Positions 56,535-64,000 of a stretch of DNA of 64,000 nucleotides are shown one piece after another. The stretch's first letter is position 1. Every line of letters starts with the position of its first letter. Source of the stretch: Vibrio crassostreae 9ZC13 (GTDB taxonomy: Bacteria > Pseudomonadota > Gammaproteobacteria > Enterobacterales > Vibrionaceae); the NCBI RefSeq assembly GCF_000272045.2, contig NZ_AJYZ02000019.1, positions 956,516-1,020,515 on the forward strand. Direction: 5' to 3'. A model generated the notes under the pieces. It saw nothing but the letters and a program-made list of their open reading frames with translations, was not told the origin of the DNA and ran no database searches. A program made the translations under genes and the position numbers.

Positions 56535-58070
56535 ATGATTTTACCTGTCATTCTAGCCGGCGGCTCCGGAAGTCGTCTCTGGCCACTGTCTCGCGAGCTT
56601 TACCCTAAGCAATTTCTCAATATTGCCGGCGACCAGTCAATGCTTCAGCACACACTTCAACGCCTGCAAGGCCTTGAAGAGCACTTGATGGATAGTAAAT
56701 GCGATGCCCCATTCATTATCTGTAATGAAGAGCATCGCTTTATTGCCGCTGAACAAGCTCGATCAGCTAACATTCAACATAGTGGTATTCTGCTAGAGCC
56801 AGTCGGTAGAAATACAGCCCCAGCCATTGCGCTTGCCGCCCTAAAGGCTTTAAGTAAACCACCGCTTAATGAACAAAGCGCATCCGACCCTATCTTGTTA
56901 GTGCTGGCTGCTGATCATCACATCGCGAAAACCTCTGAATTCCAACAAGCGATTAGTCGTGGTGTTGATTATGCAAAACAAGGCAAGCTGGTGACATTCG
57001 GTATAACACCTAGCTCCCCAGAGACTGGCTATGGCTATATCAAGCAGGGAGAGCCTCTTTACTCCAGTGCTCAAACTGATACTAATGGAACAGAGCAGCC
57101 AATCAATCACGCCTTCGCCATAGAATGCTTTGTAGAAAAGCCAGACACAGCAACAGCAGAAGAGTACATCCGCTCAGGACAATACTTATGGAACAGTGGC
57201 ATGTTCATGTTTAAGGCATCACGCTATGTTGAAGAACTCGCCGAACACCACCCTGAGATAGTAGCGGCTTGTAAACTCGCTCTTGCAACGCAAAATACCG
57301 ACCTCGACTTTATCCGTATAGACGCTGAAGCATTCAAAAGCAGTCCAAGTGATTCAATCGATTACGCCGTGATGGAAAAGACCTCGCACGCCGCGGTGAT
57401 CCCGATGGATGTCGGCTGGAACGATATTGGCTCATGGTCCGCGATCTGGGATGTAAGCGAAAAAGATCAGCACAATAACGTCATTGAAGGTGATGTGTTA
57501 ACCGTCGACTCTCAACACAACTACATCCATGCTGAAAATAAGCTGGTTGCGACGGTAGGTGTCGACAACCTGATTATTGTCGAAACCAAAGACGCTATAT
57601 TGGTTGCAAATAAAGACAAGGTTCAGGGTGTTAAATCGATTGTCAGTCAACTAAATCAAGCGGGTCGCACAGAACATGTGCATCATCGTGAGGTGTTTAG
57701 ACCTTGGGGTAAATACGATGTTATCGACCTAGGCAAGCGCGACAAAGTTAAACGTATCACCGTTAAACCCGGTCACAAGTTGTCGTTACAAATGCACCAC
57801 CATAGAGCGGAACATTGGGTAGTCGTGGCGGGTACTGCGAAAGTGACCAACAATGAGAAAACCTATCTGGTTGAAGAAGATCAATCCACTTACATCCCTT
57901 TAGGTCATATTCACAGCCTAGAGAACCCAGGGGATCTCCCACTCGAGATGATTGAAGTACAAACAGGCAGTCATTTAAGTGAAGGCGACATCATTCGATA
58001 TCAAGACAGTTATGGGCGAGACGTGCGCAAGCAACAAGTCCACTCATCAAAGCACAACCAAACGAAATAA
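56535..58070 (+). CDS. manC: Mannose-1-phosphate guanylyltransferase / mannose-6-phosphate isomerase
   Basis: The 511-residue bifunctional enzyme makes GDP-mannose from mannose-1-phosphate, and its C-terminal cupin domain isomerises fructose-6-phosphate. The start MILPVILAGGSGSRLWPLSR is the classic nucleotidyltransferase motif, and FVEKPDTATAEEYIRSG is also typical. The isomerase part has RPWGKYDVI and the metal motif QMHHHRAEHWVVVAGTA near 420. The ATG directly follows an inverted repeat and lacks a ribosome binding site. manB follows 15 bases downstream. Confidence 0.95.
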   Translation: MILPVILAGGSGSRLWPLSRELYPKQFLNIAGDQSMLQHTLQRLQGLEEHLMDSKCDAPFIICNEEHRFIAAEQARSANIQHSGILLEPVGRNTAPAIALAALKALSKPPLNEQSASDPILLVLAADHHIAKTSEFQQAISRGVDYAKQGKLVTFGITPSSPETGYGYIKQGEPLYSSAQTDTNGTEQPINHAFAIECFVEKPDTATAEEYIRSGQYLWNSGMFMFKASRYVEELAEHHPEIVAACKLALATQNTDLDFIRIDAEAFKSSPSDSIDYAVMEKTSHAAVIPMDVGWNDIGSWSAIWDVSEKDQHNNVIEGDVLTVDSQHNYIHAENKLVATVGVDNLIIVETKDAILVANKDKVQGVKSIVSQLNQAGRTEHVHHREVFRPWGKYDVIDLGKRDKVKRITVKPGHKLSLQMHHHRAEHWVVVAGTAKVTNNEKTYLVEEDQSTYIPLGHIHSLENPGDLPLEMIEVQTGSHLSEGDIIRYQDSYGRDVRKQQVHSSKHNQTK

Positions 58071-58085
58071 AGCAGCGACAAATCG

Positions 58086-59510
58086 ATGAAACCAACATTA
58101 GACCTAAACTGCTTTAAGAACAACGATATCCGCGGCGTCATTGGTAAACAAATCAATGAGCCACTCGCCTACCTGCTCGGTAAGGCATTTGGCGAATACG
58201 TCCTATCCGCTAAGCCTGAAACCTCACTCGATGGTTTGGCGCAGGTAGTGATTGGTCGTGATAACCGCAAAACCTCCCTGTCATTACAAGAAGCCATGAC
58301 CAAAGGCTTAATCGAGTCAGGGATTACCGTCATTGATCTAGGTATGACTGGCACTGAAGAGGTCTACTTTGCGACTCGTTACCTAAAAGCGATTGGCGGA
58401 ATACAAATCACAGCCAGCCACAACCCAATCAATTACAACGGCATGAAAATGGTCGGTGTAGACGCTAGCCCTATCAGTAAAAACAGTGGTTTAGATGAAA
58501 TCAAACGACGCATTGAAGAACTTCATCAAGAGCTGAACTGCAATTTACCGTTCGTTCATGCACAACCAAGTAACTCTAGTAGATCGAACAGTATTCTTGC
58601 TCCGTACGTTGAGCACCTACTCTCGTACATAACCCCATCAAAGCTGTCACCGATGAAGATTGTGGTTAATGCTGGGAACGGTGTTGCAGGACATATCATT
58701 GATGCTTTAGATAATAAATTTAACGAACTCGGTGTCCCTATCACCTTCATCAAAGTTCATCATAACCCTGATGGAAACTTCCCAAATGGTATTCCAAACC
58801 CTTTGATTAGAGAGAACCAAGCAGCCACTCGAGATGCCGTTTTAGAGCATTCTGCCAACCTTGGAATTGCTTGGGATGGAGACTTCGACCGATGCTTTTT
58901 CTTTGATGAGCAAGGCAATTACATCGAGGGTTATTACATTGTAGGGTTGCTTGCTGAAGCATTCTTGGTCAAACAGCCTAACACGACTGTATTGCACGAT
59001 ATGCGCATGACCTGGAACACAATTGAAATCGCAAAAACGCATGGTGGAAAAGCGATTGGAATTAAAGCAGGACACGCACTGATCAAAGAGAAGATGCGTG
59101 AAACGAATGCCGTCTATGGGGGCGAAATGAGCGCACACCATTATTTTCGTGATTTTGGATATTGCGATTCAGGCATGATTCCTTGGCTATTGGTTATCGA
59201 GCTGATGTCGAAAACTCAACAATCTCTTCACCAATTAACGAGTACTAGTATAGATAGATTCCCCTCTTCCGGGGAGATCAATCGAAGAGTCTCAGACCCA
59301 GAGCAGGTCATGGCTTGCGTGTTATCGCACTACCAAGATCATGCCGTTGAGATCGATCACACAGACGGAATCAGCATGAATATGGGCTCATGGCGCTTCA
59401 ACTTAAGAAAGTCCAATACCGAGCCATTAATACGCCTTAACGTTGAAACCAAACAAGATAAAGCTTTACTGTCACTTAAAGTCGACGAGTTACTGTCTTT
59501 TCTCATTTAA
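58086..59510 (+). CDS. manB: Phosphomannomutase
   Basis: The 474-residue alpha-D-phosphohexomutase interconverts mannose-6-phosphate and mannose-1-phosphate. FKNNDIRGVIGKQI is near residue 10, the phosphoserine loop ITASHNPINYNGMK near 103, the metal loop WDGDFDRCFFFD near 260, and the C-terminal RKSNTEPLIRLNVE near 440. With manC it supplies GDP-mannose for surface polysaccharide. Confidence 0.95.
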   Translation: MKPTLDLNCFKNNDIRGVIGKQINEPLAYLLGKAFGEYVLSAKPETSLDGLAQVVIGRDNRKTSLSLQEAMTKGLIESGITVIDLGMTGTEEVYFATRYLKAIGGIQITASHNPINYNGMKMVGVDASPISKNSGLDEIKRRIEELHQELNCNLPFVHAQPSNSSRSNSILAPYVEHLLSYITPSKLSPMKIVVNAGNGVAGHIIDALDNKFNELGVPITFIKVHHNPDGNFPNGIPNPLIRENQAATRDAVLEHSANLGIAWDGDFDRCFFFDEQGNYIEGYYIVGLLAEAFLVKQPNTTVLHDMRMTWNTIEIAKTHGGKAIGIKAGHALIKEKMRETNAVYGGEMSAHHYFRDFGYCDSGMIPWLLVIELMSKTQQSLHQLTSTSIDRFPSSGEINRRVSDPEQVMACVLSHYQDHAVEIDHTDGISMNMGSWRFNLRKSNTEPLIRLNVETKQDKALLSLKVDELLSFLI

Positions 59511-59546
59511 GAATACAGACACTTCCAGTTTTCAACTAAGATCCAC

Positions 59547-59586
59547 AAAAAAGCCCTTATTAGCTGTTGCTAACTAAGGGCTTTGA
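59547..59586. terminator. Bidirectional terminator between manB and the DAHP synthase gene
   Basis: AAAGCCCTTA pairs with TAAGGGCTTT, with an inner TTAGC/GCTAA stem, and A/T runs on both sides. Confidence 0.85.
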
Positions 59587-59620
59587 ATTTTCAGTAGCTT
59601 AATCGCTGACTGTAATTAGT

Positions 59621-60673
59621 CTATTTGTTACGACGAGCTTCAACAGCGTCTGCCAGCTGGCGAAGTACTGTTTCAGTGTCTTCCCAACCAATACACGCAT
59701 CAGTAACAGATTGGCCGTACGTTGCAGCTTTGCCCTCAACCAGGTCTTGGCGACCTTCAACAAGATGAGATTCAATCATCACACCAAAGATAGCTTTGTC
59801 GCCACCAGAAATTTGTGCGCTTACGTCATCAGATACGTTCATTTGACGCTTAAACTGCTTAGAGCTGTTTGCGTGGCTGAAATCGATCATCACTTTTTGT
59901 GGAAGACCAGAAGCTGCTAGCTCTTCTTTAATCTTACCAACGTGTTCTGCGCTGTAATTTGGCTCTTTGCCACCACGTAGGATGATATGACAATCAGGGT
60001 TACCTGCTGTTTCAACGATAGCTGAGTGACCGTACTTAGTTACTGATAAGAAGTGGTGAGAAGCGCTAGCAGAGCGAATAGCATCTGTTGCAATCTTGAT
60101 GTTGCCATCAGTACCATTCTTAAATCCAACTGGGCAAGATAGGCCAGAAGCCAGTTCGCGGTGAACTTGAGATTCTGTAGTACGTGCGCCGATTGCACCC
60201 CAGCTGATTAGGTCAGCAACGTATTGAGGCGTGATCATGTCTAGGAATTCGCTTGCCGTTGGCATGCCCATGTCAGTTAGGTCCAGCAGTAGCTTACGTC
60301 CTAGACGAAGGCCATCATTTAGCTTGAACGTATCGTTCATGTACGGGTCATTTATTAGACCTTTCCAACCAACAGTTGTACGTGGTTTTTCAAAGTAAAC
60401 ACGCATTACGATTTCAAGGTTATCACCAAGTTCGTCGCGCAACACTTTCAAACGTTTACCGTACTCAAGAGCAGCTTCTGTGTCATGAATAGAACATGGG
60501 CCGACAATAACAAGCAAGCGATCATCGCTCTCTTCTAAAATATTGTGGATCGCTTTGCGGCTTTCAAAGGTTGTAGAAGAAGCAACTTCTGTCGCTGGAA
60601 ACTTTTCTAAAACAGCAACAGGGGGTAATAACTCTTTTACTTTGTTAATTCTTACATCATCAGTCTGGAACAT
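59621..60673 (-). CDS. 3-deoxy-7-phosphoheptulonate (DAHP) synthase, class I
   Basis: The 350-residue enzyme condenses phosphoenolpyruvate and erythrose 4-phosphate, the first step of aromatic amino acid synthesis. Motifs include VIVGPCSIHD near 56, VYFEKPRTTVGWKG near 93 and MIDFSHANSSKQ near 267. The sequence is closest to the AroG (phenylalanine-sensitive) type by eye, but feedback specificity cannot be read surely. A TyrR-box-like site lies about 170 bases upstream, which would fit tyrosine or phenylalanine control. Confidence 0.93.
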   Translation of the reverse strand: MFQTDDVRINKVKELLPPVAVLEKFPATEVASSTTFESRKAIHNILEESDDRLLVIVGPCSIHDTEAALEYGKRLKVLRDELGDNLEIVMRVYFEKPRTTVGWKGLINDPYMNDTFKLNDGLRLGRKLLLDLTDMGMPTASEFLDMITPQYVADLISWGAIGARTTESQVHRELASGLSCPVGFKNGTDGNIKIATDAIRSASASHHFLSVTKYGHSAIVETAGNPDCHIILRGGKEPNYSAEHVGKIKEELAASGLPQKVMIDFSHANSSKQFKRQMNVSDDVSAQISGGDKAIFGVMIESHLVEGRQDLVEGKAATYGQSVTDACIGWEDTETVLRQLADAVEARRNK

Positions 60674-60843
60674 TGCTTACTTCTTCCTTTTTTCTATCCT
60701 TGAGCTGAATGTACGTTGTCTCACGTCACTTTCTATCAGCACTAATCTTCTTGTTCCCTGTAACTTAACTAGTAAAAACTCTAGTTTCAATCACTAATTA
60801 AAAATAAACGCAATTTTTTTTGTGTTTTATATTTAAAACACCC

Positions 60844-60861
60844 TGTATACCATTATTTACA
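60844..60861. promoter_or_regulatory. TyrR box: TyrR-box-like site
   Basis: TGTATACCATTATTTACA matches the TyrR consensus TGTAAA-N6-TTTACA at 11 of 12 defined bases. It lies upstream of a DAHP synthase gene, a usual TyrR target. Confidence 0.6.
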
Positions 60862-60950
60862 CGCTATCGATTGCGTATTTTATAGCAAGGTAAGAAGAGC
60901 CATTCTTCAAGCTACATCATGCATGTAAAATTGTGTCGAACTCAAAAACA

Positions 60951-60981
60951 AAAAAGCTCACGTGATCAGCGTGAGCTTTTA
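60951..60981 (-). terminator. Terminator of the lipoprotein-DUF3820 operon
   Basis: AAAAGCTCACG pairs with CGTGAGCTTTT around seven bases, with a T tract on the minus strand. Confidence 0.88.
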
Positions 60982-60986
60982 TTTAA

Positions 60987-61202
60987 TTACATTCTTTTCA
61001 ATGGCTTGATGACACTATCAAGCCCTTCAATTTTCAGAGCAAGGCACAGTTTCAATAAATCGCCGAGTTCACCAGACGGGAATCCCTTTTTATCAAACCA
61101 CAGCAAATATTCTTCAGGTAAGTCAATCAGTGTACGACCCGCGTACTTTCCAAATGGCATCTGCATTCGAGCCAACTTAATCAGGTTCTCTTTCTCTAGC
61201 AT
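60987..61202 (-). CDS. DUF3820 family protein
   Basis: A 71-residue protein of the DUF3820 family (called putative quorum-sensing-regulated virulence factor in some databases). MPFGKYAGRTLIDLPEEYLL is diagnostic. I start it at the ATG of MLEKEN, which leaves a 13-base gap to the lipoprotein stop and gives a common family length; an ATG eight codons upstream would overlap that gene by 11 bases. It is co-transcribed with the lipoprotein gene. Function unproven. Confidence 0.8.
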   Translation of the reverse strand: MLEKENLIKLARMQMPFGKYAGRTLIDLPEEYLLWFDKKGFPSGELGDLLKLCLALKIEGLDSVIKPLKRM

Positions 61203-61215
61203 TATTCGGTCTTTA

Positions 61216-61887
61216 CTATGCGTCATCTATGTTGTGTAGAGTATCACCTAAACGTTCAACCCAATAGTTGATCGCGTCTTTGGCATCATCCAGCGAATCA
61301 ATCATGGTTGAAAAATCTTTGTTACCCGCTTCACGGTCGATGGCTGCAAACAGTGGTGTGCCCTCTTGAGCATCACTGACCAATAACTCTACACTCGCAC
61401 TCCCAACATTGGTGTGCTCACCAGTCGTGACCTTAGATATGGTTGACATCGCAAGGTCAAACGGCAGAACGCTGCTCGTTACAGCTAAGAGCGGATTGGG
61501 CGTTTCAACGTTACTCAGAGCGATACTCAAGCGGAGCGTTTTTCCTGTCGGTTCATCGACAATCGTTTTATGAGGCGATATTTTATCTTCCAAGCGCGCA
61601 ACCATGTGCTCAGTGAGTTCCTGAATCTCTTCCTGATCCAACGAACCTTCTTCTGCTAAAACAAAAATTTGGTCGATCACTACAGAATCGTAGTCATCTA
61701 ACTTGGATTTCAAACGCTGCGCGTCACGTAGCCCAACCCTTGCCCAAACCAAGTCGACGCCTCCGTCAGGCCCAGCCTGAAAATCTTCGTAGCTGGTAAA
61801 TTTAGTAGCGGTTCTAATTGGGCCGCCTGCACAACCAAGCAAGAAAATGCTGGTTGCAACAAGCAAAAGGACTTTTAAAGGGTTCAT
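61216..61887 (-). CDS. DUF3313-type lipoprotein
   Basis: The 223-residue protein has a lipoprotein signal with lipobox IFLLGC near residue 19, and a mature domain resembling DUF3313 (TSYEDFQAGPDGGVDLVWAR; RLSIALSNVETPNPLL). Acylated, it should sit in the outer membrane facing the periplasm. The ATG of MNPLKV is preferred over a TTG five codons upstream. Function unknown. The DUF3820 gene follows. Confidence 0.75.
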   Translation of the reverse strand: MNPLKVLLLVATSIFLLGCAGGPIRTATKFTSYEDFQAGPDGGVDLVWARVGLRDAQRLKSKLDDYDSVVIDQIFVLAEEGSLDQEEIQELTEHMVARLEDKISPHKTIVDEPTGKTLRLSIALSNVETPNPLLAVTSSVLPFDLAMSTISKVTTGEHTNVGSASVELLVSDAQEGTPLFAAIDREAGNKDFSTMIDSLDDAKDAINYWVERLGDTLHNIDDA

Positions 61888-61987
61888 AACGCACTTAGTC
61901 AAAATTAAGGAATCTAATTAAGTATGACATACCCTATGTGAAAAGGTTGTAGAAAAAGGGGGTTAAAAATCAGAGCTAACTCTAAAA

Positions 61988-62341
61988 TTAATCATGTTGA
62001 ACAGTGTGTGCGTACTCTACAATTACCTGATTTCCTTCAATATAAGCATTTTGGATCTCACCATCAACACTCATTCTACTTTTCAGGTAGACCACTTTAG
62101 GCCCCGATTCATTGCCCTCTTTTAGCGAGGGGAATACATTCCTTGGTTCCAAATGAAGTAAACGACAAAAATGACTAATGAAAGACATGGTTAATGGCGT
62201 CTCCCCTCTTAGCACTCTTGAGAAATCAAGCTGGTTCATGCCTAGCTTTTTTGAAAACTCCATCTGCGTAATTCGCATTCTCGATTTTTGTGACATCCAC
62301 GTTTGATACAACGCGTCTCTGTCTAGTTCTGTGAATTCCAT
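61988..62341 (-). CDS. XRE-like helix-turn-helix protein
   Basis: A 117-residue protein whose middle (ITQMEFSKKLGMNQLDFSRVLRGETPLTMS, split at residues about 38-67) reads as a Cro/C1-type helix-turn-helix. AAAGGAG five bases before the ATG at 62341 decides the start; an ATG 16 codons upstream has no ribosome binding site. The C-terminal part is beta-rich. An 18-bp palindrome-like site 77 bases upstream may be its own operator. Target genes unknown. Confidence 0.75.
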   Translation of the reverse strand: MEFTELDRDALYQTWMSQKSRMRITQMEFSKKLGMNQLDFSRVLRGETPLTMSFISHFCRLLHLEPRNVFPSLKEGNESGPKVVYLKSRMSVDGEIQNAYIEGNQVIVEYAHTVQHD

Positions 62342-62417
62342 ACCGGCTCCTTTATATAATTCATACCAATCAATTGTCCGGTTTTTCATACATGGCGTGT
62401 CAGGGTTCGGTTAGTGG

Positions 62418-62435
62418 AAACCAAAGGTTTGGTTT
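62418..62435. promoter_or_regulatory. 18-bp inverted repeat upstream of the XRE-like gene
   Basis: AAACCAAA and TTTGGTTT are 8-bp arms separated by GG. Position and symmetry suit an autoregulatory operator. Confidence 0.45.
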
Positions 62436-62659
62436 TGATATGTGCACAATTGTTGTACAGAGCGAAGCGAAACAACCCAAAGTCATTCACTAAAACGATT
62501 AGATCAAATGCTTTCTTTATTTATATCAATAATTTATACGTTAACGAACTAAACATATAGCAAGTTAATTTGTATCAAGAATTAAAAGTTCGAGATTGGC
62601 ATTCCACATTTCAATCGATTGATTCGCATTTATAAAACTGGTTGGCTACATTTCGATTG

Positions 62660-62755
62660 CTCAAACGCACTTCTGGCAAACTATTTGAAAGAATAGGACG
62701 CAAAGCCACCGGTCTGTCGACAAATATTCTGTCTATGATAGCGGGGCCGCCACTT
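62660..62755 (+). ncRNA. Cyclic-di-GMP-I (GEMM) riboswitch
   Basis: The conserved core is directly visible: CTGGCAAAC, a P2 stem CTATT/AATAG capped by a GAAA-containing loop, GGACGCAAAGCC, the receptor-side CACCGGTCT, and GATAGCGGGGCC at the end. These match the GEMM-I aptamer. In V. cholerae the riboswitch Vc1 precedes gbpA, and the same arrangement occurs here. A CACTTAA/TTAAGTG hairpin and a T run at 62793-62800 downstream could be the expression platform. Confidence 0.9.
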
Positions 62756-62826
62756 AATAGAATTTAAGTGTAAATGCATGCCGGGGTGTTCTCTTTTTTG
62801 TCGGCCAAATACAGTAAGGACAAATA

Positions 62827-64000
62827 ATGAAACAACTCCAAAAAAAATCACTCATCGCGCTATCGCTTCTTAGCGTAAGCGGTGCAAGCTTCGGTCACGG
62901 TTATGTCTCGGCATACAACAATGGCGTAGCTGAGAGCCGTGTTGCCCTATGTAAGTTCCCTGCGAGTGATACGCAAGAGAAAAACACCAACTGTGGTGGT
63001 ATCCAATACGAACCACAAAGTGTAGAAGGCCCTGAAGGCTTCCCAGAAGTTGGCCCTGCTGATGGGAAAATCGCCAGTGCGCAATCTTCTTTAGCAGCAG
63101 CACTAGACGAACAAAAGGCAGACCGCTGGGTTAAACGCCCTATCAAGTCTGGTTCTCAATACTTCGAGTGGACATTCACAGCTAACCACAAGACTCGCGA
63201 TTGGAAATATTACATTACTCAACCCGACTGGAATCCAAACCAGCCGTTGGCTCGCAGCTCTTTTGACTTAACGCCATTCTGTGTTGTTGAAGGCAATATG
63301 GAACAGCCACCGATGCAAGTCAGTCACTTGTGTAATGTGCCAGAGCGTGAAGGTTATCAAGTGATCCTTGCGGTATGGGATGTGGGTGATACTGCAATGG
63401 CTTTCTACAACGTTATCGATGTGAAGTTTGATGGCGACGGCCCTATCATCCCGGATTGGGATCAAGGCGGTCAAATCAACCCGACACAAGACCTGAATGT
63501 TGGTGATGCTGTTTATACTCGCGTATTCGACCAATCCGGTGAGAACGCTTCATACAGCACTGAGCTTGTGATTGAAACTTCTGAACAAGGCAAAGCCAAT
63601 AACTGGTCTTACGCTCTTTCTTCTAAAATCAATCAAGAGCAGACGCAAATCAAAGCAGGTCAATTGAACGACCAAGGCGATTTTGCGCCAGTATACGGCA
63701 CGAACCCTGTTTATCTAAAAGCAGGTTCTGGCTTTAACAGTGTGGAAATCGGCTACAAGATTGACACTCCAGAACCCGAGCTTGAGCTAGAAGTAACAGG
63801 CTTAGAATCAGAGTACATTATCGATGAGAGCCAACCTACTCAGCTTGACCTTACGCTAGCGGCAACAGGCGATATTCAAGCTGAGCTTACCGTGTACAAC
63901 CATCACCGTGAAGCACTTGCCTCTCAGAAATCGGACCTAACAGACGGACAAGTTGAAGATATTCAACTGACTCTTTCTAAGTCTGAAGCTGGTCACCACA
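62827..64000 (+). CDS. gbpA: N-acetylglucosamine-binding protein GbpA, chitin-active LPMO (5' part)
   Basis: The reading frame is open from the ATG (TAAGGA six bases before) to the window end, giving the first 391 residues of a protein usually about 485 long. A signal peptide ends ...GASFG, leaving His as the first mature residue ([10 protein letters not shown]), which with the later histidine in [12 protein letters not shown] forms the copper histidine brace of AA10 lytic polysaccharide monooxygenases. The second domain follows from about residue 205 ([19 protein letters not shown]), and the third begins before the cut. The C-terminal chitin-binding module lies outside. It is secreted and helps attachment to chitin and mucin. 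Confidence 0.95.
   Translation, partial: MKQLQKKSLIALSLLSVSGASFGHGYVSAYNNGVAESRVALCKFPASDTQEKNTNCGGIQYEPQSVEGPEGFPEVGPADGKIASAQSSLAAALDEQKADRWVKRPIKSGSQYFEWTFTANHKTRDWKYYITQPDWNPNQPLARSSFDLTPFCVVEGNMEQPPMQVSHLCNVPEREGYQVILAVWDVGDTAMAFYNVIDVKFDGDGPIIPDWDQGGQINPTQDLNVGDAVYTRVFDQSGENASYSTELVIETSEQGKANNWSYALSSKINQEQTQIKAGQLNDQGDFAPVYGTNPVYLKAGSGFNSVEIGYKIDTPEPELELEVTGLESEYIIDESQPTQLDLTLAATGDIQAELTVYNHHREALASQKSDLTDGQVEDIQLTLSKSEAGHH

Larger units (their letters stand above)
60674..60986. other. Control region of the DAHP synthase gene
   Basis: 313 AT-rich bases with a TyrR-box-like site, an AACTAG/CTAGTT inverted repeat (60767-60786) and the terminator of the upstream leftward operon. Confidence 0.5.
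62342..62826. other. Divergent intergenic region, XRE-like gene / gbpA
   Basis: 485 bases with the XRE promoter and palindrome on the left, then the gbpA promoter, a cyclic-di-GMP-I riboswitch and its expression platform on the right. Confidence 0.7.

Noticed and set aside
60767..60786. AACTAG/CTAGTT inverted repeat as a TrpR operator
   Set aside because: The two CTAG words are 12 bases apart, not 8 as in the trp operator, so the match is poor.

Overview
The window looks like a piece of a Vibrio genome, most like the Splendidus clade and probably chromosome 2. The evidence is moderate GC, KtrAB, a Kef system, a GbpA-type chitin-binding LPMO behind a cyclic-di-GMP-I riboswitch, a kbl-tdh pair, a complete 2-aminoethylphosphonate (2-AEP) cluster with PbfA, and strong hairpin terminators after most units. 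The species and chromosome are inferred from gene content and were not tested. I saw no rRNA, tRNA, CRISPR array, insertion sequence or prophage.

Layout. 1-6.8 kb: a KefF/KefC-like potassium efflux pair, a DUF819 membrane protein, and the kbl-tdh threonine catabolism operon. 7.2-9.4 kb: two convergent LysR regulators; the second is AT-rich and divergent from a 62-residue small protein. 9.6-13.2 kb: a PepSY membrane protein, a DUF2946 protein, a cytochrome b562-like protein and a PHP phosphatase. 13.5-19.0 kb: a 1007-residue sensor HD-GYP protein, an EamA transporter divergent from a GcvA-like LysR, and YbjQ. 19.2-21.4 kb: an M23 murein endopeptidase and a TPR membrane protein. 21.7-26.0 kb: a three-gene operon of AGCS symporter, CoA-disulfide/persulfide reductase with rhodanese, and YeeE/YedE thiosulfate-type transporter. 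26.3-33.5 kb: a foldback intergenic repeat, two unknown genes, a heterodimeric ABC exporter, a Nudix hydrolase, a DUF333 lipoprotein and a DUF218 protein. 33.9-39.2 kb: L-serine deaminase, an atypical POT-family transporter, a siderophore-interacting reductase with a Fur-like site, and another EamA transporter.

39.3-49.5 kb is the phosphonate block. Leftward genes are phnS, an FAD oxidoreductase, phnT, a fused phnUV permease and the GntR/UTRA regulator phnR. Rightward genes are phnW, pbfA and phnX. Together they should import 2-AEP-type phosphonates and convert them through phosphonoacetaldehyde to acetaldehyde and phosphate. Three matching TGGTATNNNCCA elements lie in front of phnT, phnS and phnW and are candidate PhnR operators.

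50-64 kb: an OmpA-family porin, OsmC, MsrAB, KtrB-KtrA divergent from an MscS channel, manC-manB for GDP-mannose, a DAHP synthase with a TyrR-box-like site, a DUF3313 lipoprotein with a DUF3820 protein, an XRE-like regulator, and the riboswitch plus 5' part of gbpA, cut by the window end.

The most interesting signals beyond ordinary annotation are the shared putative PhnR operators, the amino-acid/persulfide/thiosulfate operon, a long inverted repeat abutting the manC start codon with no Shine-Dalgarno sequence, a 10-bp inverted repeat burying the DUF2946 ribosome binding site, and a roughly 160-bp nested foldback element.
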